Source: Acinetobacter sp. NIPH 2100 (GTDB lineage: Bacteria; Pseudomonadota; Gammaproteobacteria; Pseudomonadales; Moraxellaceae). Taken from it: a DNA stretch of 64,000 nucleotides. The notes beneath the pieces are model-generated. The model made no database searches, was not told the DNA's origin, and saw only the letters and a list, made by a program, of their open reading frames with translations. Position numbers and translations under genes: made by a program. Of this stretch, positions 46,066 through 55,203 are shown in pieces; position 1 is the stretch's first letter, and each line of letters starts with the position of its first letter. The stretch is from contig NZ_KB850224.1 in assembly GCF_000369805.1 (NCBI RefSeq), positions 915,924 through 979,923 on the forward strand, read 5' to 3'.

Positions 46066-47952
46066 TTAGGACAATAAGCGCAAACTAATCTGCTTAGTGA
46101 GTTCATTCAGCTGTTGGCGTAAATTGCGTGATTCAATTAAAGAAATAGGCGATTTCAGCTTTAAGCGTAAATATTTTTCTTGTAACCCTAAAGCATATTC
46201 CTTGGCAAGTTTGTCCGCAATTTCAGGTGCTTGCGTTAAAGATTGGATATTGGTACGTTGCATAATATCAGCCAGCTCATGGCTATAACTGCTACATGCA
46301 CCGAGTACATAATAGGTCGCCAGTTCCTGATCATCAGGTAAATCATCAAACACAATATTCAGTGCAGCTAAAATTTTCGCCAATAATTCATTTTGATCAA
46401 TCACTGCACGTAATTCTTCAAAATGAATATACAGGAACGGGTGATGCATCAAAATTGCTACCGCAAAATCTTCATCTTTGGTATGAATGTTAAAAGATAA
46501 AGATGCATCATGGCTGATCTGAGGGGTAAAGCGTTTGCCGAGACCGAGTTTTTCGCGGAAAGATTGCGTGAGCAAATAACGAAATGAACCATGTTTGGGT
46601 AACAATTCCGTCAATTCACGCAGTTCACCCATCACCAAGCTTTTGCCTTCTGGGGAACTAATATCATGCTGTCCAGTCAAATGTGCGAACACAAAGTCTG
46701 ATAGCAGCGGCGCTTGCTGTAATAGTTTTTGGAAATTTTCTAAGCCTTCACGACGGATCAGCGAGTCAGGATCGTGTTCATTGGGTAGCACAAAGAATTT
46801 TAATTCACGACCATCATTAAGCAGCGGAAGCGCAATTTCTAAAGTCCTTCGTGCTGCTTTTTGCCCTGCGGCATCACCATCAAATGCAATTGTGATACGA
46901 GAATTTTGTTTAAATAGCGTGGTTAAATGATCTGCGTTACTGGCTGTTCCGAGTGTCGCGACTGCACCATTGATGCCATATTGCTGTAAGGCAATCACGT
47001 CCATATAGCCTTCAACCATGAACCAGTCATTGGCCTTAAGTTTACGACCCTCATATAGGCCATAGAGCAATTGATTTTTATGGAAGACTTCGGAATCAGG
47101 GGAGTTGATGTATTTGGGTTTGATTTCATCGTTTAAGGCACGACCACCAAAACCAACAACACGACCTTTATGATCACGGATTGGAAAGATCACGCGCTCG
47201 CGCAATAAGTCAAAATCTCGACCACTATCGCTGGAACGAATCAGACCGATTTGTTTTAAACCTTCAATATCTTGTGGAAAGGCTTTTTCTAAATGTTGCC
47301 AATCTTCTGGGGCATACCCTAAACGCCAAAATTGAATGGTTTGTGCAGATAAACCACGTTGTTTGAAATAGTGTTGTGCTTTTTGGCTATTGGGCAGTTG
47401 ACGTTCATAAAACTGCGCAACATTTTCCAACAGGTCATAGAGGTTGCCTTCTTGTACTTGTTCTTCAATGTTAAATGAAGGATCAAATTGTGCAAAAGGA
47501 TCATCCATAAAGCGATCCATATCGACAAAATGATCGTCCAGTGCTTCATGGATAGATTGGGCTGGTGCGGTTGGTTGTTCTTGTTTTGGTGGTGTTATTT
47601 GTGGAACTGCGGTCTGTTGTGGGCTGCGTTTATAAGAAAGTTTTTTATTGTCGTGATTATCTTTTGGTAATTCAACGCCTGTCTGATTAGACAAATCTTT
47701 CATCACGTCGACAAAGTTACGACTATCGATGTCCATTAAAAAGCGAATGGCATTACCGTTGGCTTGGCAGCCGAAACAATGATAGTACTGTTTATCTCGA
47801 TAAACATGGAATGAGGGTGACTTTTCCTGATGGAAAGGGCAGCAGCCAGAATAGGTTCGCCCAGTCTTTTTTAACTTCACACGTTGACCGATCAAATCGA
47901 CAATGTCGGTTCGATCTAAAATTTGATCAATCGTATGTTGTGGAATTGCCAT
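46066..47952 (-). CDS. dnaG: DNA primase
   Basis: A 628-residue primase. The N-terminal CHC2 zinc domain has CCPFHQEKSPSFHVY and HCFGCQANGNAIRFL. The RNA-polymerase domain has VEGYMDVIALQQYGINGAVATLGTA with the metal glutamate and FDGDAAGQKAA in the TOPRIM fold. The C-terminal helicase-binding domain starts near residue 480. Between zinc and polymerase domains (about 105-165) lies a Pro/Gln- and then acidic-rich linker (QQTAVPQITPPKQEQPTAP, then a DDHFVDMDRFMDDPF run) longer than in E. coli. It is alone here, without rpsU or rpoD. Confidence 0.96.
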   Translation of the reverse strand: MAIPQHTIDQILDRTDIVDLIGQRVKLKKTGRTYSGCCPFHQEKSPSFHVYRDKQYYHCFGCQANGNAIRFLMDIDSRNFVDVMKDLSNQTGVELPKDNHDNKKLSYKRSPQQTAVPQITPPKQEQPTAPAQSIHEALDDHFVDMDRFMDDPFAQFDPSFNIEEQVQEGNLYDLLENVAQFYERQLPNSQKAQHYFKQRGLSAQTIQFWRLGYAPEDWQHLEKAFPQDIEGLKQIGLIRSSDSGRDFDLLRERVIFPIRDHKGRVVGFGGRALNDEIKPKYINSPDSEVFHKNQLLYGLYEGRKLKANDWFMVEGYMDVIALQQYGINGAVATLGTASNADHLTTLFKQNSRITIAFDGDAAGQKAARRTLEIALPLLNDGRELKFFVLPNEHDPDSLIRREGLENFQKLLQQAPLLSDFVFAHLTGQHDISSPEGKSLVMGELRELTELLPKHGSFRYLLTQSFREKLGLGKRFTPQISHDASLSFNIHTKDEDFAVAILMHHPFLYIHFEELRAVIDQNELLAKILAALNIVFDDLPDDQELATYYVLGACSSYSHELADIMQRTNIQSLTQAPEIADKLAKEYALGLQEKYLRLKLKSPISLIESRNLRQQLNELTKQISLRLLS

Positions 47953-48031
47953 GCGCGTTTAACCATCTCAAACAGGGGGAGAACATCCTTGCTCGGCAAA
48001 AATGTCAGAAATCATTGTTGCATAAAATGAA

Positions 48032-48059
48032 AAACAGGCAAGGGAATACTTGCCTGTTT
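48032..48059 (-). terminator. Terminator after bamD
   Basis: AAACAGGCAAG (48032-48042) pairs with CTTGCCTGTTT (48049-48059); read on the minus strand it is followed by T. Confidence 0.9.
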
Positions 48060-48080
48060 GGTGTATCAGAAGATTGCAGA

Positions 48081-49181
48081 TTAGTTTGCAGCATCATCCT
48101 CAGCTGTTTTTTCAGCTTCAGGCTTATCTAACAGCCCAAAGCTTAAACGGTTTTTCCAACTTGGTTTATTTTCCGTTGTCGCTGCAGGTGCTTCAGGCGC
48201 TGCGACTGGCGCAGGTGCTGCTTGTTCAGTTTCTGGTTTATCCAACAAACCAAGACTTAAACGATTGGTTAAGCTACGTTGTTCGGTATCGCTTTTCGCT
48301 TCATCTTTAACTTGATTGGTTTTTGATTCACGACCAAGTAAGCCTAGCGTTGCGCGGTTAACCCAACTTCCTTCTTTACGTGCTGCACGTAAATTCACTT
48401 CGCCATTCGATTTGACCAAGTTCGGATAGTTTAGTTTTAAAATATCAATATATTGTTGCGAGGTCGCTTTGTCACCAAGCTGTTGATAGCTATAGGCCAA
48501 AGTGGCTAATGCCTCAGGCGTTTGCGGCGTCTGTGGATAATGTTCAATTACCCATTGTGCACGTTCAGCAGCAGCCAGCCATGCTTTACGCTGAATGTTA
48601 AAACGTGCTGCATTCATCTCACTTTCTGCAAGTTCTTGACCAATAAACTTCATGCGTTGTGCCGCATCTACTGAATATTGGCTACTTGGGAAACGACGAA
48701 TCAGTTCAACAAAATTTTGATATGCCACTTTCACATAGCTGACATCACGGTGTGATTGCTGTAAAGAGGTATAACGAATCAAGCTATCGTAATTCTGTTC
48801 CATGTTGGCTACGCCACGAACATAGTAAGCATAATCGACATTTGGATGCTGCGGATTTAAACGAATGAAACGATCTGCAAGCGCAATTGTGCCTTCATAA
48901 TCTTTTTGTTTGAATTTCGCATAAAGAAGCTCAAGTTGAGCCTGTTGTGTATATTGCCCAGTCGGATAGTAGGTATCTAAAGCTTCAAGTGACTTTACTG
49001 CATCAGTATATTGATTACGATCAAGCGATTTTTGTGCTTTGTCGAAATAAACTTGTTCACTTGATTGTGGTCCTTTATCCACCACTTCTTTCTTACTTGG
49101 ATTGCTGCTACAGCCCACAAATGCAGATGCTACACCTAAAGAAAGTGCAAGCACCGTAATTTTATAACGTGGTAGCGACAT
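48081..49181 (-). CDS. bamD: Outer-membrane assembly lipoprotein BamD with repeat tail
   Basis: A 366-residue lipoprotein of the BAM complex that inserts outer-membrane proteins. A lipobox (SAFVGC) gives a lipidated Cys at about residue 24. Five TPR-like repeats follow (KSLDRNQYTDAVKSLEALDTYYPT, VKVAYQNFVELIRRFPSSQY and similar). E. coli BamD is about 245 residues. Here an extra tail from about 270 carries three spaced copies of NR(A/L)xxGLL (at about 275, 306 and 344) separated by acidic and Pro/Ala-rich linkers. It is divergent from rluD, the common bamD-rluD pairing. Confidence 0.95.
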   Translation of the reverse strand: MSLPRYKITVLALSLGVASAFVGCSSNPSKKEVVDKGPQSSEQVYFDKAQKSLDRNQYTDAVKSLEALDTYYPTGQYTQQAQLELLYAKFKQKDYEGTIALADRFIRLNPQHPNVDYAYYVRGVANMEQNYDSLIRYTSLQQSHRDVSYVKVAYQNFVELIRRFPSSQYSVDAAQRMKFIGQELAESEMNAARFNIQRKAWLAAAERAQWVIEHYPQTPQTPEALATLAYSYQQLGDKATSQQYIDILKLNYPNLVKSNGEVNLRAARKEGSWVNRATLGLLGRESKTNQVKDEAKSDTEQRSLTNRLSLGLLDKPETEQAAPAPVAAPEAPAATTENKPSWKNRLSFGLLDKPEAEKTAEDDAAN

Positions 49182-49252
49182 AAAAACTCCTCTGTTATTC
49201 TGGGCAATGAGCTACAATGGTGCTATTAAACCATTTTTGTACCGATCATCAA

Positions 49253-50302
49253 ATGACTTCAGCACAATCTTCCAATTCAAACATCTCTGAAACAGATTTC
49301 TTACTCGAAGATTCTGTCGATGCAGATAATCATAATTCTGACTCAACTGCAACACGTTTATCGTTGCAAATTCAACTTGATGAAGACTATTTAGGCCAAC
49401 GCATAGATCAGGTTGCCGCATTGGTCTGGAGTGACTTTTCACGCGAGAAACTCAAGCAATGGATGAAAGACGGGCATCTGTTGGTAAATGGTAACATTGT
49501 TAAACCCAAGTACCGTTGTGAAGGTAATGAGCTCCTCACGCTTGAAGTTGAACTTGAAGCACAAACCTCAAGCCAGCCAGAAAATATTCCTTTAAATATT
49601 GTCTATGAAGATGACGATATTATTGTGATCAATAAAGAAGTCGGGATGGTGGTTCATCCAGGTGCAGGTAATCCAACTGGAACTTTGGTTAATGCCTTGC
49701 TTTATCACGCCCCAAAATTGGCAGAGCTGTCTCGTGCAGGTTTAGTACATCGTATTGATAAAGACACCAGTGGTTTATTGGTGGTTGCAAAAAACTTGGA
49801 AGCACAATTTTCTCTGAGCAAGCAATTGGCCAAGAAAACTGTTTATCGTGTTTATGATCTGGTTGTTTATGGCAATGTCATTGCAGGCGGCACTATTGAC
49901 GAACCGATTAAGCGTCATCCTGTAGATCGTATCAAAATGGCGATCTTACCGGGCGGGCGTGATGCAGTAACGCACTATAATGTGAAAGAGCGCTTCCGTG
50001 ACTTTACCCGAATTCAGGCGCAGCTAGAAACCGGCCGTACGCATCAAATTCGTGTGCACTTTAGTTATCTTGGGCATGGCTTGGTGGGTGATCCTGTCTA
50101 TGTCAATCGTGTTCGCTTCCCAGCAGGTGCATCAGAAACATTAACTGATATGCTGCGCAGCTTTAAGCGCCAAGCATTACATGCCGCCAAACTTGGTTTG
50201 GTGCATCCACGTACGGGTGAAGAGATGATGTTTGAAGCACCTTGGCCTGAAGATTTTACTCAGTTGCTTGAAGTATTACGCAGCGAAAATGAAGCCTATT
50301 AA
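49253..50302 (+). CDS. rluD: 23S rRNA pseudouridine synthase RluD
   Basis: A 349-residue synthase that makes pseudouridines in helix 69 of 23S rRNA. The S4 domain (VWSDFSREKLKQWMKDGHLL) precedes the catalytic aspartate motif HRIDKDTSGLLVVAK and LETGRTHQIRVHFSYLGHGLVGD. I take the ATG at 49253 since an ATG at 49217 would leave only 36 bases to the divergent bamD start; the ribosome site is weak for both. The N-terminal 40 residues are acidic and Ser-rich. pgeF follows. Confidence 0.94.
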   Translation: MTSAQSSNSNISETDFLLEDSVDADNHNSDSTATRLSLQIQLDEDYLGQRIDQVAALVWSDFSREKLKQWMKDGHLLVNGNIVKPKYRCEGNELLTLEVELEAQTSSQPENIPLNIVYEDDDIIVINKEVGMVVHPGAGNPTGTLVNALLYHAPKLAELSRAGLVHRIDKDTSGLLVVAKNLEAQFSLSKQLAKKTVYRVYDLVVYGNVIAGGTIDEPIKRHPVDRIKMAILPGGRDAVTHYNVKERFRDFTRIQAQLETGRTHQIRVHFSYLGHGLVGDPVYVNRVRFPAGASETLTDMLRSFKRQALHAAKLGLVHPRTGEEMMFEAPWPEDFTQLLEVLRSENEAY

Positions 50303-50334
50303 GTAAAGTTCCTTTTTAATAAAGGGTGACATAT

Positions 50335-50372
50335 TCAGCTCCCTCCCTTTGAAACGGGAGGTTGGAAGGAAT
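50335..50372. repeat. Palindromic element before pgeF
   Basis: CCTCCC (50342-50347) pairs with GGGAGG (50356-50361) around TTTGAAAC, with weaker outer pairing. Its right arm holds GGAAGGAA, the ribosome site of pgeF. It resembles the palindrome in the RNase P RNA at 53340-53384. Confidence 0.6.
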
Positions 50373-50375
50373 TTT

Positions 50376-51116
50376 ATGCAATTTGTACAAGGTCTGCCTC
50401 AGGGTATTTATGTCGGTCAAACACGGATTGAACATCCTCAAAGCATTGCAACATTGAATCAAAACCTGGCTGGGTTTAATTTGGCTTTGCATGTGAATGA
50501 TGATGCGCAGCGTGTTCAGCAGCATCGGATGGTCTTGTTGAATCAGTTTGCTGCATTTGGTGTAGATAAAATGACCTGGATGACGCAAACCCATAGCACG
50601 ATCTGTCATACCGTGAATGAACAGATTCCATTTATTGCCCTTGAAGGCGATGGTTTGGTGACGCAACGTGCTGGCCATGCCTTAATGATGATGACAGCAG
50701 ACTGTCTGCCCGTGGTATTGGGTAACCATGAGGGAACTGAGGTCGCTAATCTACATGCAGGTTGGCGTGGCTTGGCCAGTGGAATCATTGAAAATACAGT
50801 TGCTGAAATGAAATCTAAACCCACTTGGGCATGGTTGGGTGCTGCGATTAGTCAACCGTGTTTTGAGGTTGGAGCAGAAGTCAAGGCAGCATTTTGTGAA
50901 AAATATCCTGAGCTCGACACTGCTTTTATTGCTGGTCAGGTTGAGGATAAATATCAAGCGGATCTTTATGCGATTGCTCGCTTTATTTTAAAACATTTGG
51001 GTGTCGAAACTGTTTTAGGTGGAGATCAATGCTCATATCAACAAGCCGAAGACTATTTCTCTTATCGCCGTGATGCAAAAACAGGGCGAATGGCAACTTT
51101 TGTATTTATGCAATAA
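50376..51116 (+). CDS. pgeF: Peptidoglycan editing factor / polyphenol oxidase family protein
   Basis: A 246-residue YfiH/PgeF (DUF152, laccase-domain) protein. Members have been linked both to purine nucleoside phosphorylase activity and to removal of wrong muropeptides. Seen are the metal-ligand blocks MTQTHS, MMTADCLPVVL and NLHAGWRGLASGI, and the ending DYFSYRRDAKTGRMATFVFM. The ATG at 50376 follows AAGGAATTTT. It sits directly after rluD, its common neighbour. Confidence 0.93.
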   Translation: MQFVQGLPQGIYVGQTRIEHPQSIATLNQNLAGFNLALHVNDDAQRVQQHRMVLLNQFAAFGVDKMTWMTQTHSTICHTVNEQIPFIALEGDGLVTQRAGHALMMMTADCLPVVLGNHEGTEVANLHAGWRGLASGIIENTVAEMKSKPTWAWLGAAISQPCFEVGAEVKAAFCEKYPELDTAFIAGQVEDKYQADLYAIARFILKHLGVETVLGGDQCSYQQAEDYFSYRRDAKTGRMATFVFMQ

Positions 51117-51199
51117 ATTGCATTCGTTGCGTTGTTGATTCGCCATGTCGTAGTGAAAATGTTAAACTTGATCTAATTCATTGGTTTTTAAAATTCTCC

Positions 51200-51772
51200 A
51201 TGTCTGTTATTGAGCAAATTACTCCTCAAGTTAAAGTTTGTGTGGTTTATCATAGTCCTTATGGGCATACCGCCAAAGTTGCACAATATATTACTCAAGG
51301 TGCCGAGCAGGCAGGTGCAGAAGTGCATCTCATTTCTGTGGCTGCGCCACAATGGGATCTATTGGACCAAGCAGATGTGATTGTTATCGGTTGCCCAACC
51401 TATATGGGCAGTCTGACAGCCGCATTGAAACAGTTTATGGAAGACTCGTCTAAACGTTGGTTAGCGCGGGCATGGCAAGGCAAATTGGCTGCTGGTTTTA
51501 CTAATGGCGGCGGTCTCAGTGGAGACAAATTGGCGGTATTGCAGCAAATTAACTTATTTGCGATGCAACATGGCATGTTGTGGGCTGGTTTGCCATTTAT
51601 GCCGACGGGAAGAAGTTCGTTAGATATTAACCGTATGTCGAGCTTTTTAGGCTTAATGACCCAGTCTGATAATGCCAGCGTTGAAATTACCCCACCAGAA
51701 GGTGATTTAGAAACAGCACGTAAGTTTGGAAAATATTTAGCAGAATTAAGATTAACGCATGTCTCTGTTTAA
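51200..51772 (+). CDS. Flavodoxin-fold NAD(P)H oxidoreductase (WrbA-like)
   Basis: A 190-residue flavodoxin-like protein. The FMN-phosphate loop is YHSPYGHTAKVA, and GCPTYMGSLTAALKQFMED and TNGGGLSGDK are the further FMN-binding segments seen in WrbA and related NADPH-dependent FMN reductases. It probably reduces quinones or free flavin. The C-terminal helix LETARKFGKYLAEL matches the class. No operon partner. Confidence 0.88.
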   Translation: MSVIEQITPQVKVCVVYHSPYGHTAKVAQYITQGAEQAGAEVHLISVAAPQWDLLDQADVIVIGCPTYMGSLTAALKQFMEDSSKRWLARAWQGKLAAGFTNGGGLSGDKLAVLQQINLFAMQHGMLWAGLPFMPTGRSSLDINRMSSFLGLMTQSDNASVEITPPEGDLETARKFGKYLAELRLTHVSV

Positions 51773-51780
51773 TCTTGAAT

Positions 51781-51811
51781 AAAAAAAACCTCCAATCACT
51801 GGAGGTTTTTT
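51781..51811. terminator. Bidirectional terminator (flavodoxin gene / smpB)
   Basis: AAAAACCTCC and GGAGGTTTTT pair around AATCACT (51794-51800); long A and T runs serve both convergent genes. Confidence 0.92.
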
Positions 51812-52288
51812 TTATTTGTGCAGCAGGCGAGATTTATCACGTTGCCAGTCACGATCTTTTTCTGTAGCACGCTTGTCATGTAATTGCTTACCTTTCACCA
51901 GTGCAATTTCCAACTTAACCAAACGGCCTTTCCAGTAACAAGCCAATGGTACACATGAATAGCCTTTTTGATTGACTGCACCCAAAAGCTTTTCTAACTC
52001 ACGACGAGAGAGCAGCAACTTACGCGTACGTGTTGCTTCTGGAACCACATGGGTTGATGCAGACAATAAAGGCTGAATTTGTGAGCCCAATAAAAAAGCT
52101 TCGCCATTTTTAAAAATTACATAGCTTTCTGTGAGCGTCATACGTCCCGCACGTAGAGATTTTACTTCCCAACCTTGTAAGGACATGCCTGCTTCAAATT
52201 TTTCTTCGATAAAGTAATCGTGACGCGCCCTTTTGTTTTGAGCAATCGTGCCACCATTATGTTTTTTTACAACTGTTGCTTGCGCCAT
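51812..52288 (-). CDS. smpB: SsrA-binding protein
   Basis: A 158-residue tmRNA-binding protein for rescue of stalled ribosomes. It has [43 protein letters not shown] and the basic tail [19 protein letters not shown] that enters the ribosome channel. The ssrA gene is not in this window. Confidence 0.97.
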   Translation of the reverse strand: MAQATVVKKHNGGTIAQNKRARHDYFIEEKFEAGMSLQGWEVKSLRAGRMTLTESYVIFKNGEAFLLGSQIQPLLSASTHVVPEATRTRKLLLSRRELEKLLGAVNQKGYSCVPLACYWKGRLVKLEIALVKGKQLHDKRATEKDRDWQRDKSRLLHK

Positions 52289-52381
52289 AATCTAAACTTC
52301 CACAATTACAGCTATTGTGCCGTAAAACGCAACCTTTTTCCATTGTTTAGGAATTTCGCGTTTAGGCCGAAGATTTGTTAA

Positions 52382-52909
<528 letters not shown>

Positions 52910-52910
52910 C

Positions 52911-53174
52911 GTGTCTTTATATATTACAGATGAATGCATTAACTGTGATGTCTGTGAACCTGTATGTCCGAATGAAGCCATTTATATGGGTGAGCTGATT
53001 TATGAGATTGATCCTGCACTCTGTACAGAATGCATCGGTCATCATGATCAGCCACAGTGTCAGTTGTTTTGTCCAGTTGATTGTATTCCGCTCGATCCTC
53101 AACATGTCGAATCGCATGATGACCTGATGGCGAAATACAAAAAATTAACTGGGCAAAAAAATGCGAGCAATTAA
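52911..53174 (+). CDS. YfhL-type 4Fe-4S dicluster ferredoxin
   Basis: An 87-residue ferredoxin with two cluster motifs, CINCDVCEPVCP and CTECIGHHDQPQCQLFCPVDC. The insertion between cysteines in the second motif is typical of the YfhL/Allochromatium-type ferredoxins encoded next to coaD. It starts at GTG 52911, one base after the coaD stop. It ends 26 bases before the RNase P RNA. Confidence 0.94.
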   Translation: MSLYITDECINCDVCEPVCPNEAIYMGELIYEIDPALCTECIGHHDQPQCQLFCPVDCIPLDPQHVESHDDLMAKYKKLTGQKNASN

Positions 53175-53200
53175 CGCTTAAGTTTGATAAGATGCGCCAC

Positions 53201-53592
<392 letters not shown>

Positions 53593-53610
53593 ATTTTTTG
53601 AAAATTGTGC

Positions 53611-53639
53611 TTGACGTGTGTAGTGAAAGTTAAGATAAT
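53611..53639 (+). promoter_or_regulatory. Promoter of the first tRNA-Met
   Basis: TTGACG (53611-53616), 17-base spacer, GATAAT (53634-53639), followed by the G/C-rich GCGCCCAC discriminator common in stringently controlled stable-RNA genes. Confidence 0.85.
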
Positions 53640-53654
53640 GCGCCCACAGTTTTC

Positions 53655-53731
53655 GGCTATGTAGCTCAGTTGGTTAGAGCACCGCACTCATAATGCGGGG
53701 GTCACAAGTTCAAGTCTCGTCATAGCCACCA
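53655..53731 (+). tRNA. tRNA-Met (CAU, elongator)
   Basis: 77 bases with encoded CCA. It starts GGCTATGTAGCTCAGTTGG, anticodon loop CTCATAA. Its close match to the E. coli elongator Met tRNA and the G1-C72 pair exclude the initiator form. Confidence 0.96.
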
Positions 53732-53738
53732 TTTTATA

Positions 53739-53765
53739 GACCACGCTCCTGCGTGGTCTCTTTTT
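53739..53765 (+). terminator. Terminator after first tRNA-Met
   Basis: GACCACGC, TCCT loop, GCGTGGTC (53739-53758) then a T-run. Confidence 0.9.
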
Positions 53766-53938
53766 ATCTGCAGTTTTTATCATCTTCAAAAAGGCTTTGC
53801 ATCATTCAGTTCTGAACAATGACAGCGTTTATCTTGATTCAATTTTTAAGTTTGTGATTAGATTTGCTGAAAAGTGATCAATTGATGGTTGATAGCATAA
53901 AAACTGTTCATATGTTCTATATTTTCAAGATCATAGAC

Positions 53939-53967
53939 TTGACCCGTAATGCTGAACACTAGATAAT
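53939..53967 (+). promoter_or_regulatory. Promoter of the second tRNA-Met
   Basis: TTGACC (53939-53944), 17-base spacer, GATAAT (53962-53967), then GCGCACAC. It parallels the first tRNA-Met promoter. Confidence 0.85.
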
Positions 53968-53982
53968 GCGCACACAGTTTAC

Positions 53983-54059
53983 GGCTATGTAGCTCAGTTG
54001 GTTAGAGCACCGCACTCATAATGCGGGGGTCACAAGTTCAAGTCTCGTCATAGCCACCA
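53983..54059 (+). tRNA. tRNA-Met (CAU, elongator), second copy
   Basis: Identical to the tRNA at 53655-53731, 77 bases with CCA, anticodon CAT. Confidence 0.96.
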
Positions 54060-54065
54060 TTTTAA

Positions 54066-54093
54066 AAACCACGCTCCTGCGTGGTTTCTTTTT
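54066..54093 (+). terminator. Terminator after second tRNA-Met
   Basis: AAACCACGC, TCCT loop, GCGTGGTTT (54066-54087) then T. Compared with the first copy, the outer G-C pair is A-T, a compensatory change. Confidence 0.9.
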
Positions 54094-54127
54094 ATCTACG
54101 TGATATGTAAAAATAATAGATCAGATG

Positions 54128-54166
54128 TGCAAAAGCCTGTAAATAATTCATTTATTTACAGGCTTT
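54128..54166 (-). terminator. Terminator after the 343-residue unknown gene
   Basis: AAAGCCTGTAAATAA (54132-54146) pairs perfectly with TTATTTACAGGCTTT (54152-54166), 15 pairs, then TTTT on the minus strand. Confidence 0.88.
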
Positions 54167-54171
54167 GTTGT

Positions 54172-55203
54172 TTATAGATGTTTTTCGATTGTGGCGAGCG
54201 TCTGGGCGCTTTCATAGAAAGGTTTTAAAATTAAAGTGATGATCGGTTCCAGTACATCATGCTCATCTAATGCAACGACAGCTTTTGGATAAAAACGCAC
54301 CGCTTCATTGAGTAAATCTGTTTCTTCTATACCAATTGCAGCAAAAACATCTTCCAGACTTTCATCTTTATAGAAGTCATAAAAGACTTTCACGCCGTAT
54401 AAGATCAAATCTTGTATGAAAGAGGATTGACGCAATTCTTTCCAATACTCATAAATCATCACAAAGAATTCTTCCACATCCAGTGGTGTGACTTGTTTGG
54501 TATATTCAGATAACGGTTTGGCTTTGTTATCGTCCCAAACATTGCGTGCAAGGCTCTCTAAATCATCATTTGAAAGCAAACTGAGATCGACCAATTGTTC
54601 TTGTATGAAGCGGGCGATACTCTCTTCAATTTTCTGCTCAATGCGTTGCTGCTGGCGATGAGAAAAACTTTTTAATTTGTGTTGCCACTCATATTTGCTC
54701 TCAGAAATTCGCTCTTCATCGGACTGAGTAAATAGTTTTGGCAGTTTGTTTTGCAAAGTTGTGGTCGCAATGTATTGGCACAACTGTTGAATAGAAGGGC
54801 TTTCTTTTAAAAATTGATTCAAATAATGGCGAATATTTTCAAGTTCCAAAAATTTGGATAACCACATTTCAAATTGGTGGTCTGAAAATATATCTTGTAA
54901 CTGAGCTGATGATTGCAGTGAGAATACATGCAGTCTTTGTGCAATTTCCCCAATAAACTCTAATAAACCTGCACCAAGCTGCATTTCAAAAGCATAGCGT
55001 TTTACCACGGCTTGGATTTGCTCTAACTCCACCACTTCTTTGAGTTGGATGTTGGGTGCATGTTGGAGAAAAAGCTGAATAAATTGCTGGAAAAAATCAG
55101 CAGAAAGTTGAGTGGTGAGTTGGTGTTTATAAAATGCAACTTGCTCAAGCATAAGTGCTTGAGCAAGTAATTGTGACTTTTCAGAAACAATTTTTTCAGT
55201 CAT
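54172..55203 (-). CDS. Helical cytoplasmic protein of unknown function
   Basis: A 343-residue, mostly helical, Gln/Leu/Glu-rich protein without signal peptide or membrane span. The ATG at 55203 overlaps the end of nadE by eight bases (ATGACTGA), so translation is probably coupled; a longer frame reaching back into nadE is rejected. A Lys/Arg/Gln-rich stretch lies in the middle (SFSHRQQQRIEQKIEESI). I recognise no family. Confidence 0.82.
   Translation of the reverse strand: MTEKIVSEKSQLLAQALMLEQVAFYKHQLTTQLSADFFQQFIQLFLQHAPNIQLKEVVELEQIQAVVKRYAFEMQLGAGLLEFIGEIAQRLHVFSLQSSAQLQDIFSDHQFEMWLSKFLELENIRHYLNQFLKESPSIQQLCQYIATTTLQNKLPKLFTQSDEERISESKYEWQHKLKSFSHRQQQRIEQKIEESIARFIQEQLVDLSLLSNDDLESLARNVWDDNKAKPLSEYTKQVTPLDVEEFFVMIYEYWKELRQSSFIQDLILYGVKVFYDFYKDESLEDVFAAIGIEETDLLNEAVRFYPKAVVALDEHDVLEPIITLILKPFYESAQTLATIEKHL

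Noticed and set aside
53655..54059. tRNA-Ile2 (CAU with lysidine) or initiator Met instead of elongator Met
   Set aside because: The sequence closely follows the elongator Met tRNA, including the D-arm and the paired G1-C72 end.
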